Shown here: piece by piece, positions 19,848-31,084 of the stretch | How the letters are laid out: each line of letters opens with the position of its first letter | Numbering within the stretch: position 1 is the stretch's first letter | The notes under the pieces: generated by a model | What the model was told of the DNA's origin: nothing | Databases searched by the model: none | The model's input: the letters and a program-made list of their open reading frames with translations, nothing else | Translations under genes and position numbers: made by a program | From: Staphylococcus equorum | GTDB taxonomy: Bacteria; Bacillota; Bacilli; Staphylococcales; Staphylococcaceae | Assembly: GCF_001747895.1 (NCBI RefSeq) | Contig: NZ_LNNB01000009.1 | Span: 558,001-622,000, forward strand | Direction: 5' to 3' | Length of the DNA stretch: 64,000 nt

Positions 19848-19880
19848 GATGATATATTTTTAAATTCATTTACGTATTTA

Positions 19881-20654
19881 TTATTTAATTCTTTCTAGCT
19901 CATCTAAGAATTTTTCTTTTTTCACTTTAATAAATGTACCTTTCATTCCTAAAGAACGCGATTCAATAACACCAGCACTTTCAAGTTTACGCAAAGCATT
20001 AACAATAACTGAACGTGTAATACCTACTCTATCAGCAACTTTTGATGCAATAAGTAATCCTTCTTTACCACCTAATTCTTCAAAGATATGCTCGATTGCT
20101 TCACTTTCAGAATATGATAAAGAATTAATTGCCATGCTAATAGAAGCTTTGTCTCTTGCTTCTTGTTCAACTTCACTATGTTTTTCACGTAAGATTTCCA
20201 TGCCAATAACTGTAGCAGCATATTCGCCAAGAACTAAATCATTCTCAGAGAAATCTTCTTGAACACGTCCAAGGACTAAAGTACCTAATCTTTCACCGCC
20301 ACCTAAAATCGGGAAAATTGTAGTTCTGCTGATTTTGAATAAATCTTTGTTTTCTGGTGGGAACACTGATAATACGTTTTCAATATCAATGTTAGATTGT
20401 GTCTCTCTAACATCCATTAGTTTATCCGTATATTCTTTAGGTATGTGTCTATTTTCAAGCATTTGTATAATACGATCATTTTTCAATAATTCATTTAAAC
20501 TTGATCCTAAAATCTTTCCTTTTCTAGAAACAATAAATACATTTGTTACTGTTACACTACTTATTGTTTGTGCTACATCCTTAAAATCAACGGCAATACC
20601 TTTGTGCTTTTGCAAAAGTGTATTTAATTCTCTAGTTTTCGATAATAAGCTCAT
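19881..20654 (-). CDS. codY: Global regulator CodY
   Basis: GTP- and branched-chain-amino-acid-sensing repressor of nutrient acquisition and virulence genes. 257 residues: an N-terminal GAF domain (about 1-155) starting [17 protein letters not shown], a linker, and a C-terminal winged helix with the recognition segment [20 protein letters not shown]. It is the last gene of xerC-hslV-hslU-codY, the arrangement also found in S. aureus and B. subtilis. Confidence 0.97.
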   Translation of the reverse strand: MSLLSKTRELNTLLQKHKGIAVDFKDVAQTISSVTVTNVFIVSRKGKILGSSLNELLKNDRIIQMLENRHIPKEYTDKLMDVRETQSNIDIENVLSVFPPENKDLFKISRTTIFPILGGGERLGTLVLGRVQEDFSENDLVLGEYAATVIGMEILREKHSEVEQEARDKASISMAINSLSYSESEAIEHIFEELGGKEGLLIASKVADRVGITRSVIVNALRKLESAGVIESRSLGMKGTFIKVKKEKFLDELERIK

Positions 20655-20677
20655 ATTCCTTCTCCTTTTTATTTATA

Positions 20678-22093
20678 TTATAAAATAAATGCACTTAAAT
20701 CTTTGTTTGTTGAAATTGATTTCAACTTATCATCAACATATTGTGGTGTGATGTCTACAACCGCATTGGGCATACTTGGTGCTTCAAATGATAAATCTTC
20801 TAGCATCTTTTCAAGTATGGTATGCAAACGACGTGCGCCAATGTTATCAGTATCTTGGTTTACCTGGAAGGCAATTTCTGCCAGACGTTTAATCGCGTCA
20901 TCGGTAAAGTTGACTGTCACTTCTTCTGTTTGAAGTAGCGCTTCATATTGTTTGATAAGTGATAATTTCGGTTCAGTCAAGATTCTTACAAAATCTTCTA
21001 CTGAAAGACTTTCTAATTCAACACGAATTGGGAAACGACCTTGCAGCTCAGGAATTAAATCACTTGGTTTAGCCACGTGGAATGCTCCAGCACCAATAAA
21101 TAGCATATGTTCAGTGTTAACAGTACCATATTTCGTTTGTACCATGCTACCTTCAAGTATTGGTAAAATATCTCTCTGAACGCCTTGTCGAGACACATCT
21201 TGACCTGAATTTTGATTGTTAGTTGCAACTTTATCGATTTCATCAATAAATATAATACCCATTTGCTCGGCAAGTTCGATTGCTTGTTGATTTGCTGATT
21301 CTTGATCAATCAGTTCATCGGCAAATTGATCCGTTAATATTTTACGTGCTGTTTGTACAGGGACTTCTCTTTCAACTTTTTTCTTAGGCATGAGTTGTTT
21401 CATCATATCTTGCATTTGTTCATTTTGATTTGTGCCTAACATCCCCATAGCGCCTGGGTCTTGCTCTACTTTTAATCTTACTTTTTCTTCTTCCAATTCA
21501 CCATTCAATAATTGTTGTTTAATTTCAGAACGCTTTGTCTTGATTTCTTCTGTAGGCGTATCCTCTTCTTCTTCATTGTTTTGACCAAAGTTTGGCATCG
21601 AACCACCAAATAATGATTCTAAAGGATTATTCCCACTGTTATTCGCATTATTCGCTTTTTGCTTCATACTAGGTACTAAAAGTTTTACTAATTTTTCATT
21701 TGCTTTTTGCTTCGCTTCTTCTTCGACTAAAGCTTTCTTTTGTTCTTTAACTAGTCTAATAGCTACGTCAACTAAATCTCTTACCATGCTCTCAACATCT
21801 CGACCGACATAGCCTACTTCTGTAAATTTAGTTGCTTCTACCTTTATAAAAGGTGCACCTACAACTTTAGCCATTCTTCTTGCTATTTCTGTCTTACCTA
21901 CACCTGTTGGTCCAATCATCAAAATATTTTTGGGTGCAATCTCTTGTTTAGCTTCATCAGCTAAAAGACTTCGTCTATATCTATTTCTTAATGCAATTGC
22001 TACTTTGCGTTTTGCATCATCTTGTCCAACAATGTATTCATTCAATTTTGAAACGATATCTTTTGGTGTTAATTTAATGCCAGTCGTTTCCAT
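20678..22093 (-). CDS. hslU: ATP-dependent protease ATPase subunit HslU (ClpY)
   Basis: AAA+ unfoldase that feeds substrates to HslV. 471 residues: Walker [10 protein letters not shown] (near 62), the inserted I domain (about 110-250, ending near [16 protein letters not shown]), Walker [10 protein letters not shown], the sensor region, and the C-terminal tail DLSAFIL that docks into Hsl[25 protein letters not shown] is the usual start. It lies 134 bases downstream of hslV and 23 upstream of codY. Confidence 0.97.
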   Translation of the reverse strand: METTGIKLTPKDIVSKLNEYIVGQDDAKRKVAIALRNRYRRSLLADEAKQEIAPKNILMIGPTGVGKTEIARRMAKVVGAPFIKVEATKFTEVGYVGRDVESMVRDLVDVAIRLVKEQKKALVEEEAKQKANEKLVKLLVPSMKQKANNANNSGNNPLESLFGGSMPNFGQNNEEEEDTPTEEIKTKRSEIKQQLLNGELEEEKVRLKVEQDPGAMGMLGTNQNEQMQDMMKQLMPKKKVEREVPVQTARKILTDQFADELIDQESANQQAIELAEQMGIIFIDEIDKVATNNQNSGQDVSRQGVQRDILPILEGSMVQTKYGTVNTEHMLFIGAGAFHVAKPSDLIPELQGRFPIRVELESLSVEDFVRILTEPKLSLIKQYEALLQTEEVTVNFTDDAIKRLAEIAFQVNQDTDNIGARRLHTILEKMLEDLSFEAPSMPNAVVDITPQYVDDKLKSISTNKDLSAFIL

Positions 22094-22227
22094 AAAATAA
22101 ATTACCTCCGTAATTTTGATTTCAATTATTCTAAAAATTATTTTTAAATTTATTTATTATTACTATATCCTAAATTTTTACAATTATACATTTTTATTTT
22201 TTCATTGCGCTTTTTTAGTTTTAACTT

Positions 22228-22770
22228 TTATAATTTTTCAACTACGATTTGATCATTTGTAAACACACAAATATCAGATGCAACTTTTAAACTTTCATAA
22301 GCCATTTCTTCTGCAGTTAAGTTTGTGGCATGACGTTTCAAGGCTCTTCCAGCACTCAAAGCGTAATTACCACCTGAACCAATTGCTATTAAAGCATCAT
22401 CTGGTGCAATCACTTCTCCTGTACCACTTACAACAAGGATTGAATCCTCATCCATAACGATTAACATTGCTTCTAGTTGACGCAGTTGTTTGTCACCTCT
22501 CCATTCCTGAGCTAATTCAACTGCGGCTCTTTCTAAATTACCACCAAATTGTTGTAGTTTAGTCTCGAACTTTTCGAATAACGTAAATGCATCTGCAACG
22601 CTTCCTGCAAATCCTGCTAAAACTTTATCGTTGTATAAGCGTCTAACCTTACGTGCTGTTTGTTTCATGATCACTTGTTCACCAAGTGTTACTTGACCAT
22701 CACCTGCCATTGCTGAATGGCCGTTATGTTGCACTGCAAAAATCGTTGTCGCATGAATAGATGTACTCAT
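22228..22770 (-). CDS. hslV: HslV (ClpQ) peptidase subunit
   Basis: Proteasome-like threonine peptidase, 180 residues. The motif [23 protein letters not shown] corresponds in two parts to the E. coli N-terminus, where the first Thr after Met is catalytic. Here eight residues (MSTSIHAT-like) precede it, as in S. aureus, so either propeptide removal or a different N-terminal nucleophile is implied. [14 protein letters not shown] near residue 128 is conserved. It starts 3 bases after the xerC stop. Confidence 0.95.
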   Translation of the reverse strand: MSTSIHATTIFAVQHNGHSAMAGDGQVTLGEQVIMKQTARKVRRLYNDKVLAGFAGSVADAFTLFEKFETKLQQFGGNLERAAVELAQEWRGDKQLRQLEAMLIVMDEDSILVVSGTGEVIAPDDALIAIGSGGNYALSAGRALKRHATNLTAEEMAYESLKVASDICVFTNDQIVVEKL

Positions 22771-22773
22771 AAT

Positions 22774-23664
22774 CTAATTCTCCTTTTTTGCACGAGGATG
22801 TGCGTTTAAATATACTTTTCTTAATTGTTCATTTGTAACATGTGTGTAGCGACCTGTAGTCGATAAATTCACATGACCTAGCAATGATTGAACGGTACGT
22901 AAATCAGCACCCTGATTAAGCATGTGTGTTGCAAATGTATGTCTTAATTTATGTGGGTGAATATCCGTGACGCCAGCTGTACGTTTTACAACATCGTTCA
23001 ACACATAACGAACGCCGCGCTCTGTGATAGGCGCACCGTTCATATTTACTAATAAATAATTATGATCACTTTTGTTTTTAGGTTTAAATAATTCTAAATA
23101 TCGTTCTATACTTTGTTTACAAAATTCCCCAAACGGAATAAAACGTTCTTTACCGCCTTTACCTAACACTTTTACACCAGGTGAATTCATATCTAAATCA
23201 CGCTCTTTTATATGGACTAACTCCGAAACCCTTATCCCTGTTGCATAAAGGAGTTCCAAAATCACTCTATCTCTCAAACCTTTTTTCGGGTCTTTTTCAA
23301 CAGTATCAAATAAAGCTTCCATTTCTTCTTCATAAAAAAAGTGTGGTAAGTATTGTTCTTTCTTGGGATGCACTAATTGAACAAATGGATTTATAACTTT
23401 TTCATCTTGCGTCATCCAATATTCATAAAAACTTCTCAGCGTAGAAATTTTACGAGAAACTGAGGTTCTTTTCAAGTTTTTCGAATATAAATAACTTAGA
23501 TAGTTTCTTGCATCTTTATATTCGAATGCAGATAACTCTAAATATTCTTGACTTAAAAATACATTAAACTGTTCTAAATCATCGTGGTATGACTTTAAAG
23601 TATGCTCTGAAAACTGTCGTTCAACTTTTAGCATAAATAAATATGCCTGCTGGATTTCTTCCAA
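22774..23664 (-). CDS. xerC: Tyrosine recombinase XerC
   Basis: Resolves chromosome dimers at dif together with XerD. I choose TTG at 23664 (296 residues): GGAGGGG lies 6 bases upstream, and the reading (M)[15 protein letters not shown] aligns position by position with the S. aureus N-terminus. The open frame extends further to 23697, but those codons lie inside a terminator-like hairpin. Catalytic residues are R145, K169, H238, R241, H264 and Y273, in the contexts [24 protein letters not shown] and [12 protein letters not shown]. It heads xerC-hslV-hslU-codY. Confidence 0.93.
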   Translation of the reverse strand: MEEIQQAYLFMLKVERQFSEHTLKSYHDDLEQFNVFLSQEYLELSAFEYKDARNYLSYLYSKNLKRTSVSRKISTLRSFYEYWMTQDEKVINPFVQLVHPKKEQYLPHFFYEEEMEALFDTVEKDPKKGLRDRVILELLYATGIRVSELVHIKERDLDMNSPGVKVLGKGGKERFIPFGEFCKQSIERYLELFKPKNKSDHNYLLVNMNGAPITERGVRYVLNDVVKRTAGVTDIHPHKLRHTFATHMLNQGADLRTVQSLLGHVNLSTTGRYTHVTNEQLRKVYLNAHPRAKKEN

Positions 23665-23670
23665 TAAAAA

Positions 23671-23710
23671 CCCCTCCATCAATATGAATTGTAGCATATT
23701 GATGAAGGGG
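23671..23710 (-). terminator. Hairpin ending trmFO and containing the xerC Shine-Dalgarno sequence
   Basis: Minus strand: CCCCTTCATCAATATG, an 8-base loop, then CATATTGATGGAGGGG, a 16-bp stem with one G-U pair, followed at once by TTTTTATT. This is a strong intrinsic terminator shape 73 bases past trmFO. The 3' arm holds GGAGGGG, the ribosome-binding site of xerC, and the U-tract runs into its TTG start codon. Confidence 0.8.
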
Positions 23711-23782
23711 ACTGCGAAAAATAACTATTAAATTGAGTCAAACTTACAAAATTTTTAGAAAATGGTTATATCAACGAATATT

Positions 23783-25090
23783 TTATAAAGTTTGCTTATA
23801 ATTATCTAGATACGATAACGCGCGATCTGCAAGTTTTTCATAACGTAATTTTTTATCTTTAACACGATTTTCTAAAGTTGGCAGTAAACCAAAATTCGCA
23901 TTCATTGGCTGGAAATTTTTCTCGTTTTTAGCATGAGAAATATAATATGCCATACTTCCAATCATTGTTTCTCTTGGAAATACTACGCCGCCTTTACCTT
24001 TAATTTTATGCGCTACGTTGATGCCTGCTACTAAACCACTTGCTGCACTTTCAACATAACCTTCAACGCCAGTCATTTGGCCAGCAAAATGAACTTCTTC
24101 TCTACCTATCAACTCATACTTTTCCGTCAACACGTCTGGCGAGTTAATAAATGTATTTCGATGCATCACACCATATCTTACAATTTCTACATTTTCTAAA
24201 CCAGGAATTAAACGTATAACGTCTTTTTGTGCTCCCCATTTTAAATGTGTTTGAAAACCTACAAGATTATATAATGTACCAGCTGCATCATCTTGTCTCA
24301 ATTGTACGACTGCATATGGACGTTCGCCTGTCTTAGGATCTTCTAGCCCAACTGGTTTCATAGGTCCAAACAATAAAGTTTTACGCCCACGTTCCGCCAT
24401 AACTTCAAAAGGCATACATCCTTCAAAATATTTTTCTTTCTCGAATTCATTTACTGGTGCAACTTCTGCTTCCATCAATGCATCATAAAATGTATTGAAT
24501 TCTTCTTCAGTCATTGGACAGTTCAGATATGCTGCTTCACCTTTATCATAACGAGATTTCAAATATACTTTATTCATATCTATACTTTCTTTTTCAATTA
24601 TTGGAGCTGCGGCATCATAAAAATACAATTGATCTTCACCAGTAGCTTCAACAATTTCAGCAGCCAATTTTTCTGTTGTTAATGGACCAGTAGCAATGAT
24701 TGTATAACCTTCAGGTATGCTATTAATCTCTTCATTTAACACTGTAACATTGGGATGATTTTTTAAAATTTCTGTAACGTAACCAGCAAAATCATGTCGA
24801 TCTACTGCTAACGCACCACCAGCAGGTACTCTTGCTTTGTCTGCTGCATTAATAATAAGTGAATCAAGACGTCTCATCTCTTCCTTGAGTACACCAACTG
24901 CATTCGTTAACGCATTGCCACGTAATGAGTTTGAACAAACTAATTCAGCAAATTGATCAGTGTGATGTGCTGGTGTTTGCTTCACTGGCCTCATCTCTAT
25001 TAAATTAACTTTAATCCCTCTTTGAGCTAATTGATATGCTGCTTCTGAGCCAGCTAGACCAGCCCCGATAACATTGACAGTTTGAGTCAT
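23783..25090 (-). CDS. trmFO: tRNA (uracil-54-C5)-methyltransferase, folate/FAD-dependent
   Basis: Forms ribothymidine-54 in the T-loop using methylene-tetrahydrofolate and FADH2; formerly Gid. 435 residues starting [18 protein letters not shown], the Rossmann GxGxxG for FAD. The conserved [19 protein letters not shown] with its Cys (near 51) and the [19 protein letters not shown]-terminal motif are both present. It lies between topA and xerC, the usual staphylococcal order. Confidence 0.96.
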   Translation of the reverse strand: MTQTVNVIGAGLAGSEAAYQLAQRGIKVNLIEMRPVKQTPAHHTDQFAELVCSNSLRGNALTNAVGVLKEEMRRLDSLIINAADKARVPAGGALAVDRHDFAGYVTEILKNHPNVTVLNEEINSIPEGYTIIATGPLTTEKLAAEIVEATGEDQLYFYDAAAPIIEKESIDMNKVYLKSRYDKGEAAYLNCPMTEEEFNTFYDALMEAEVAPVNEFEKEKYFEGCMPFEVMAERGRKTLLFGPMKPVGLEDPKTGERPYAVVQLRQDDAAGTLYNLVGFQTHLKWGAQKDVIRLIPGLENVEIVRYGVMHRNTFINSPDVLTEKYELIGREEVHFAGQMTGVEGYVESAASGLVAGINVAHKIKGKGGVVFPRETMIGSMAYYISHAKNEKNFQPMNANFGLLPTLENRVKDKKLRYEKLADRALSYLDNYKQTL

Positions 25091-25255
25091 TTAATTTCCT
25101 CCAATACATTAAAAATAGCAACTACGACATCATATCATAATTATAAATATATGCGTCTACATTATAAATATGTGTCGTTAGTTGCTTATAGAATTATTAA
25201 CAATATTCGTAATGTACGTTTGTATTACGCAATAATTAATAAATGATATGTTTGT

Positions 25256-27325
25256 TTATTTTTGCAGTTCTTCTTTATAATCACAGTTTGAACAAATAAC
25301 CTGACTTTTACGTCCTTGTTTTTTCTCAACAAGATATTGTTCACATTTAGGACAATCACGACCTACAGGTTTATCCCATGTAACGAAGTCACACTCAGGA
25401 TATTTTGAACAACCGAAGAAAATACGGTTCTTTTTAGATTTGCGTTCAACGACATCGCCCTCTTTACATTTAGGACAAGTCACGCCAATCGTTTTGATAA
25501 TGGCTTTCGTGTTACGACAGTCTGGGAAGTTAGAACATGCCATGAATTTACCATAGCGTCCCATTTTAATTACCATCGGAGATCCGCATAGTTCGCAATC
25601 TTCTCCAGCTGGTTCATCTTTAATTTCAATTTTTTCCATTTCTTCTTCTGCACGTTCAACATCTTGACTAAAACTACTGTAAAAATCACGAATTACTTTT
25701 TTCCAAGGAATTTCGCCATCAGCTACTTTATCCAATAATGTTTCCATGTTTACAGTAAAGTCGACATCAATGATTTCAGGGAAATAATCCTTCACTTGTT
25801 CATGAACGATTTCACCTAGTTCAGTTGGAACAAATCGCTTACTTTCATTTTTTACATAATTTCTTTTTTGTATCGTATCTATTGTCGGTGCATACGTAGA
25901 TGGTCGACCAATTTTCAATTCTTCCATTGTTTTTACTAAACGCGCTTCAGTATAACGCGGCGGTGGTTGCGTGTAATGTTGAGAAGGTTCGATATTAGTT
26001 GCTGTAACCATTTCGCCTTCTTCAATATTAGGTAATTTATTTTCTTTACCGCCTTCATCGTCGTCTGTAGTTTCAATGTATAGTGTCATGAAGCCTTTAA
26101 ACTTAATTGTTTGTCCATTCGCACGGAATTTTAAATCATTTTGTGTTAAATCCATAGCAACAGTATCAAGAATCGCAGGTGCCATTTGACTTGCGACAAA
26201 ACGTTCCCAAATTAATTTATATAGTCTGTGTTGATCACGCGTTAAATAATTTTTCATTTCATTTGGTGTACGCAATGTTCCAGATGGTCTGATTGCTTCA
26301 TGGGCATCTTGATCGCCTTGTTGTCCTTTAGCTTTACGATTTGACGTATAGTTATTACCATACGTTTCTTCAATATAACTTTTCGCTTCAGTTTTAGCTT
26401 GATCAGATACTCTTGTTGAATCTGTACGCATATATGTGATTAAACCGACTGTACCTTGTCGTTTCAAATCAATACCTTCGTACAATTGCTGCGCAAGCAT
26501 CATTGTTTTTCGTGCTTTGAAGTTCAATTTGCGCGCAGCTTCTTGTTGTAATGTTGATGTTGTAAATGGATTAGATGGATAACGTGTTTTTTCTTTTTTA
26601 GTTACTTTCGTTACCTCGAACTGGTCTCCATCTAATTGTGTTGTAATTTTTTCTACATCATCTTTATTCGTTAACTTAAATGGCTTATTTTTTAAATGAA
26701 GGAATTTGGCATTGAATTTGGATTTCTTATATCTAAATTCGCCTTCAATTTTCCAATATTCTTCTGGTTTAAAGTTTCTGATTTCATTTTCGCGATCAAT
26801 AACTAATCTAAGTGCAACAGATTGGACACGTCCAGCTGATAAACCTTTTTTAACTTTTTTCCACAATACCGGCGATATATTATAACCAACTAAACGGTCT
26901 AATATACGTCTCGCTTGCTGAGCGTCAACAAGATTCATCTCTATGCCTCTAGGATGTTTAAAGCTATCTTTCACAGCATCTTTTGTTATTTCATTAAATA
27001 CTACTCTATTTTCTACTGATTCTTCTAAATTTAATATGTTCGCCAAATGCCAAGCAATTGCCTCACCTTCACGGTCAGGGTCACTCGCTAAGAATATTTT
27101 TTTTGCTTTCTTAGCATGTTTTTTAAGTTCTTTAACAACTGGACCTTTGCCGCGTATCGTAATATATTTTGGCTCAAAATCATTTTCATCATCTACGCCC
27201 ATTTGGCTACGTGGCAAGTCTCTAACATGCCCCATAGATGCGATAACTTTATATTTTTTACCTAAATATTTTTCAATGGTTTTAGCTTTTGCAGGCGATT
27301 CAACTATGACTAAATTTTCTGTCAA
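25256..27325 (-). CDS. topA: DNA topoisomerase I
   Basis: Type IA topoisomerase relaxing negative supercoils, 689 residues. The start codon is TTG at 27325 with GGGGGTAAC upstream; the reading [20 protein letters not shown] matches the family. TOPRIM carries [12 protein letters not shown]; the active-site tyrosine is in [11 protein letters not shown] near residue 300. Three C-terminal four-cysteine zinc ribbons follow (from about 580: [23 protein letters not shown]). The gene is intact and has its own promoter. Confidence 0.96.
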   Translation of the reverse strand: MTENLVIVESPAKAKTIEKYLGKKYKVIASMGHVRDLPRSQMGVDDENDFEPKYITIRGKGPVVKELKKHAKKAKKIFLASDPDREGEAIAWHLANILNLEESVENRVVFNEITKDAVKDSFKHPRGIEMNLVDAQQARRILDRLVGYNISPVLWKKVKKGLSAGRVQSVALRLVIDRENEIRNFKPEEYWKIEGEFRYKKSKFNAKFLHLKNKPFKLTNKDDVEKITTQLDGDQFEVTKVTKKEKTRYPSNPFTTSTLQQEAARKLNFKARKTMMLAQQLYEGIDLKRQGTVGLITYMRTDSTRVSDQAKTEAKSYIEETYGNNYTSNRKAKGQQGDQDAHEAIRPSGTLRTPNEMKNYLTRDQHRLYKLIWERFVASQMAPAILDTVAMDLTQNDLKFRANGQTIKFKGFMTLYIETTDDDEGGKENKLPNIEEGEMVTATNIEPSQHYTQPPPRYTEARLVKTMEELKIGRPSTYAPTIDTIQKRNYVKNESKRFVPTELGEIVHEQVKDYFPEIIDVDFTVNMETLLDKVADGEIPWKKVIRDFYSSFSQDVERAEEEMEKIEIKDEPAGEDCELCGSPMVIKMGRYGKFMACSNFPDCRNTKAIIKTIGVTCPKCKEGDVVERKSKKNRIFFGCSKYPECDFVTWDKPVGRDCPKCEQYLVEKKQGRKSQVICSNCDYKEELQK

Positions 27326-27362
27326 AGTAGTTACCCCCTTGCATTTCTAATTACAAAGATAA

Positions 27363-27392
27363 ATGATAAACGGTCTATTTTGTTTTTGTCAA
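27363..27392 (-). promoter_or_regulatory. Promoter of topA
   Basis: Minus strand: perfect -35 TTGACA (27387-27392), 18-bp spacer, -10 TATCAT (27363-27368). It lies 38 bases before the TTG start of topA. Confidence 0.7.
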
Positions 27393-27533
27393 TGTTTTTA
27401 ATTTTAAGTTACCTGGATTTCTAAGAATATTGACTAAAAAACAAAACAAATGTCATCGTAATTTCATAATTATAAAATGCCTTTTCTTTCATTAATAAAC
27501 TTCCATTTAATGTCCATTAGATTCAATTAAATT

Positions 27534-28403
27534 TCAATTATAATCTATTAATATATCACTTGCTTTTAAAACAATTTTTGCTCCTTCTTGAGCACTTAAT
27601 AAATTTCCTTCAGTCATCGGATTAAAGATAGAACCTGGTAGTATGTATACTTCTCTATTTTGTTCTAAGGCAAAATTCGTTGTAATACATGTGCCACTAT
27701 TTGCTTTAGATTCTGTAATCAATACACCTTTTGACAATCCACTTATTATTCTATTACGCTCAGGAAAATGATGCTTTTGCGGTCTTTGAAAAGGAAGGTA
27801 TTCACTCACTACAAGTCCTTCGCTTTCTAATCGTTTTCTAATTCCAAACGTTTCTTTTGGATAATGTTGTAAATGACCAAAACCTAGTACTGCAATTGCA
27901 GACATATTCATCGATAAAGCATGTTCGTGTGCCATTTTATCTGCGCCTTTAGCTAAGCCAGAGATTATGGTTAAGTTTCCTTTTTTAAATGAAGGAAAAA
28001 GAAAGTTCAATGCTTTTTGACTATATTCTGTCGCATGCCTTGACCCTATAATAGCAAGAGTTTGAGGAGATTGCATTAAAGATAGCTTTCCCTTATAGAA
28101 AAGAATGAGTGGTGGTTCATAGATTTCACGAAGTAAAATGGGATATGTAGACTGTTCTATTGAAATGTACTTTAAATTCCATTGTCGTAACAATGTTATT
28201 ATGTTTTTAACTTCTATATTTAGATATTGCTTATAAATTTCTGCTTTTCGCTTTGTTTTTAATGTACTTAAAAATTGTTTGAGTCCATGATTTTGTTCCA
28301 CTTGATCATAGTCTAAAAAACTAGGATTACACCTTAACAGTTGATGTATTTGGTGTGTCGTTAAACCTGAAAAACGTAATTTTAAATATTCGTGTTCTCT
28401 CAT
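27534..28403 (-). CDS. dprA: DNA-processing protein DprA
   Basis: Loads RecA onto incoming single-stranded DNA during transformation. I start at MREHEYLKLRF (289 residues) with AAGGAGAATTATA upstream; the longer reading starts inside that site. The Rossmann-like core shows LAIIGSRHATEYS, TIISGLAKGADKMAH and FPERNRIISGLSKGVL, all typical. The N-terminal helical region is divergent, as usual in staphylococci. It stands upstream of topA with a separate topA promoter. Confidence 0.93.
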   Translation of the reverse strand: MREHEYLKLRFSGLTTHQIHQLLRCNPSFLDYDQVEQNHGLKQFLSTLKTKRKAEIYKQYLNIEVKNIITLLRQWNLKYISIEQSTYPILLREIYEPPLILFYKGKLSLMQSPQTLAIIGSRHATEYSQKALNFLFPSFKKGNLTIISGLAKGADKMAHEHALSMNMSAIAVLGFGHLQHYPKETFGIRKRLESEGLVVSEYLPFQRPQKHHFPERNRIISGLSKGVLITESKANSGTCITTNFALEQNREVYILPGSIFNPMTEGNLLSAQEGAKIVLKASDILIDYN

Positions 28404-28746
28404 TATAATTCTCCTTTTCATCTCAATTATAATGGAAAACAGCAGTAGTTTAGATTACAAAATTACATCATTTTCTATTGAAAAGTAACAAGATTTTAAG
28501 GAGTAATTCTCTATTTTAAATTCACTTCAAACTAGAATTACCTTATATTTTAATGACTAAAATAAAGCTTATGTACGTATTACTTCTAACTAAGATTAAC
28601 CAAGTACTAAAAACTTTCAATCATTTTTCTTCTATTATAAAAGTAACTACAACAAGTGTCATAAAACAATGGTTATGCAACTTAAAATTTCTCTTCTGTA
28701 AATTGAATCCTTCAAATTTATAAAACTTATAAAGAAATTTACGCAA

Positions 28747-28790
28747 CAAAAAACGGTTGATAAGAAAAGAATATCTATGCCTATCAACCG
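28747..28790 (-). terminator. Distal terminator of sucCD
   Basis: Minus strand: a perfect 9-bp stem CGGTTGATA/TATCAACCG with a 19-base loop, followed by TTTTTTGTTG. It is about 90 bases past the sucD stop. Confidence 0.65.
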
Positions 28791-28829
28791 CGAGTATTAT
28801 ATTATCTAAAATGTTTGAATACGTAAAAT

Positions 28830-28864
28830 AGCACAAACTCCGACATATTTTCGGAATTTGTGCT
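28830..28864 (-). terminator. Proximal hairpin after sucD
   Basis: Minus strand: AGCACAAATTCCGA pairs with TCGGAGTTTGTGCT (one wobble) around a 7-base loop, then ATTTTACG. It is a strong stem with a weak U-tract, 18 bases past sucD. It may protect the mRNA 3' end, with the distal hairpin as true terminator. Confidence 0.6.
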
Positions 28865-28881
28865 GGGTTTGTACAATACAA

Positions 28882-29790
28882 TTATTGTTTTACAGTTAAT
28901 AATTGTTCATAGATGCCTGCTTCTTTAGCTGCATCAATTAATGTTGTACCAATTTCTGATGGTGTATCTGCAGTTTTAACACCACAATTGTTAAGTGTTT
29001 TAACTTTTTCTTCAGCAGTACCTTTACCGCCTGAAATAATCGCACCGGCATGGCCCATACGTTTACCTGGAGGGGCTGTTTGTCCTCCGACGAAGCCTAC
29101 TACAGGTTTAGTCATGTTAGCTTTAATCCATTCAGCAGCTTCTTCTTCTGCTGTTCCACCGATTTCACCAATCATAACGACTGCTTTTGTTTCATCGTCT
29201 TCATTAAATGCTTTTAGCACATCAATAAAGTTTGTACCATTGACTGGATCGCCACCGATACCTACGGCTGTTGTTTGACCAATACCTTCTTCAGTTAATT
29301 GGTGTACAGCTTCATAAGTTAAAGTACCTGAACGAGATACTACGCCTACGTGACCTTTTTTGTGAATATAGCCTGGCATGATACCAATTTTAGATTCATC
29401 AGCAGTAATAACACCCGGACAGTTAGGTCCAATAACACGTGTTTCTTTACCTTCTGAGTAACGTTTAACTTTAACCATATCAATTACTGGAATATGTTCT
29501 GTAATACAGATAGCTAAATCTAATTCTGCATCTATACATTCTAAAATTGCATCTGCTGCGAATGGCGCAGGTACATAGATAACAGATACTGTAGCACCTG
29601 TTTCTTTTTGTGCTTCTTCAACTGTATTGAATACTGGTACACCTTCTACTACTTGTCCGCCTTTACCTGGTGTTACCCCAGCAACAATTTGTGTACCATA
29701 TTCAAGCATCTGTTTTGTATGGAAAAGGGCAGTTGACCCTGTGATACCTTGTACAATTACTTTTGTATTTTTATCAATAAATACGCTCAT
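28882..29790 (-). CDS. sucD: Succinate-CoA ligase, alpha subunit
   Basis: TCA-cycle enzyme that links succinyl-CoA hydrolysis to ATP or GTP formation. 302 residues: a CoA-binding Rossmann domain at the N-terminus ([19 protein letters not shown]) and a ligase domain carrying the phosphorylated histidine in [14 protein letters not shown] near residue 250. It starts 20 bases after sucC with GGGAG upstream, so the two subunits are co-expressed. Confidence 0.96.
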   Translation of the reverse strand: MSVFIDKNTKVIVQGITGSTALFHTKQMLEYGTQIVAGVTPGKGGQVVEGVPVFNTVEEAQKETGATVSVIYVPAPFAADAILECIDAELDLAICITEHIPVIDMVKVKRYSEGKETRVIGPNCPGVITADESKIGIMPGYIHKKGHVGVVSRSGTLTYEAVHQLTEEGIGQTTAVGIGGDPVNGTNFIDVLKAFNEDDETKAVVMIGEIGGTAEEEAAEWIKANMTKPVVGFVGGQTAPPGKRMGHAGAIISGGKGTAEEKVKTLNNCGVKTADTPSEIGTTLIDAAKEAGIYEQLLTVKQ

Positions 29791-29810
29791 GTTAGTGCTC
29801 CCATCCTTTC

Positions 29811-30977
29811 CTACGCTTCTTTAACAAGTTTTACGATTTTTTGTGCGCCTTCTGCCATAGTTGCAGCTGATTCAATTGCTAAGCCAGAATCTTTAAGAAT
29901 TTCTTTACCTTTTTCAACATTTGTACCTTCTAAACGTACAACAAGCGGTAAAGTAAGCTCTACTTCTTTAACTGCAGCAACGATACCTTCAGCAATAATG
30001 TCACATTTCATGATTCCACCAAAGATATTAACAAAAATACCTTTTACGTTGTCATCACCTAAAATGATTTTAAATGCTTCAGTAACTTTTTCTTTAGTTG
30101 CACCGCCCCCTACATCTAGGAAGTTCGCCGGATTGCCACCAAAGTGGTTAATTGTATCCATAGTTGCCATAGCTAAACCAGCACCATTTACCATACAACC
30201 GATGTCTCCATCTAATGCAATATATGATAAATCGTACTTAGAAGCTTCGATTTCTTTTGGATCTTCTTCTTCTAAATCGCGTAATTCTAGGATATCTTTA
30301 TGTTTAAATAATGCATTATCATCAAAGTTAACTTTTGCATCTAATGCCAAAACATTACCATCATTAGTTGTTACTAATGGGTTTATTTCTACAATAGAAC
30401 AGTCTTTTTCGATGAAAACATTATAAAGTGAAACTAAAAATTTAGCTGCTTTATTAATTGATTCTTTTGGAATATTAATATTAAAAGCGATTCTTCTAGC
30501 TTGATATGGTGCTAAACCAACAATAGGATCAATAGTTTCTTTGAATATTTTTTCAGGTGATTCAGCAGCAACTTCTTCAATTTCAGTTCCGCCTTCTTCT
30601 GATGCCATCAAAGTAACACTGTCAGTCGCACGATCAATTACAAATCCAACATAATATTCTTTTTGAATATCGCAGCCCTCTTCTATGTAAAGGCGCTTAA
30701 TTTCTTTACCTTCAGGACCAGTTTGATGTGTTACAAGCGTCTTACCTAATAATTCTTTAGCGTAAGTTTCAACTTCAGATAGTGATTTAGCGATTTTAAC
30801 TCCACCTGCTTTACCTCTACCCCCAGCGTGAATCTGTGCTTTTACCACATATACTTTTGAATTTAATTCTTTTGCTTTTTCTACCGCTTCGTCAGCAGTG
30901 AACGCTACGCGTCCTTCTGGGACAGCAACGCCCATAGTACGAAATAATGCTTTACCTTGATACTCGTGGATATTCAT
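29811..30977 (-). CDS. sucC: Succinate-CoA ligase, beta subunit
   Basis: The nucleotide-binding beta subunit, 388 residues, starting [17 protein letters not shown]. The ATP-grasp fold shows [16 protein letters not shown] near 45-60, the metal-binding EINPLV near 197, and the C-terminal ligase domain (GFLDVGGGA-like segment at about 265 and [10 protein letters not shown] near 318). A good promoter overlapped by a cre-like site precedes it, suggesting carbon catabolite repression. Confidence 0.96.
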   Translation of the reverse strand: MNIHEYQGKALFRTMGVAVPEGRVAFTADEAVEKAKELNSKVYVVKAQIHAGGRGKAGGVKIAKSLSEVETYAKELLGKTLVTHQTGPEGKEIKRLYIEEGCDIQKEYYVGFVIDRATDSVTLMASEEGGTEIEEVAAESPEKIFKETIDPIVGLAPYQARRIAFNINIPKESINKAAKFLVSLYNVFIEKDCSIVEINPLVTTNDGNVLALDAKVNFDDNALFKHKDILELRDLEEEDPKEIEASKYDLSYIALDGDIGCMVNGAGLAMATMDTINHFGGNPANFLDVGGGATKEKVTEAFKIILGDDNVKGIFVNIFGGIMKCDIIAEGIVAAVKEVELTLPLVVRLEGTNVEKGKEILKDSGLAIESAATMAEGAQKIVKLVKEA

Positions 30978-31015
30978 TCTCCATCCTCCTGTTTCTTAGG
31001 TTAAGTTCATAACTA

Positions 31016-31044
31016 ATTATATGAAATGTAAGCGCTGTTGTAAA
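31016..31044 (-). promoter_or_regulatory. Promoter of sucCD
   Basis: Minus strand: -35 TTTACA (31039-31044), 17-bp spacer, perfect -10 TATAAT (31016-31021). Transcription would start near 31009, about 30 bases before sucC. The spacer and part of the -35 coincide with the cre-like site. Confidence 0.75.
31027..31040. promoter_or_regulatory. cre-like CcpA operator inside the sucCD promoter
   Basis: TGTAAGCGCTGTTG matches the cre consensus TGWAARCGYTWNCW at 11 of 14 positions, with the core TGTAAGCGCT intact. Because it fills the region between -35 and -10, CcpA bound here should block RNA polymerase. Repression of TCA genes by CcpA is known in Firmicutes; action at this site is inferred. Confidence 0.5.
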
Positions 31045-31084
31045 CTCATTTAGCCCAGTTATTTAAATCTTTTGTTTTTTACCA

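Larger units (their letters stand above)
28404..28881. other. sucD-dprA spacer with several hairpins
   Basis: 478 bases without a supported gene. It holds the two sucD hairpins (28747-28790 and 28830-28864) and an inverted repeat at 28498-28544 (AAGGAGTAATTCT facing AGAATTACCTT with a 23-base loop and no U-tract). A minus-strand open frame at 28621-28881 runs through both terminators and is not credible. TATAAT at 28426-28431 is a possible dprA -10, but the -35 is poor. Confidence 0.5.

Noticed and set aside
28621-28881. 86-codon minus-strand open frame after sucD
   Set aside because: It runs through two terminator hairpins, has no ribosome-binding site and resembles no protein I know.
29749-30426. 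225-codon plus-strand open frame opposite sucD/sucC
   Set aside because: It is fully antisense to intact sucC and the sucD start, lacks a ribosome-binding site, and its composition is that of a shadow frame.
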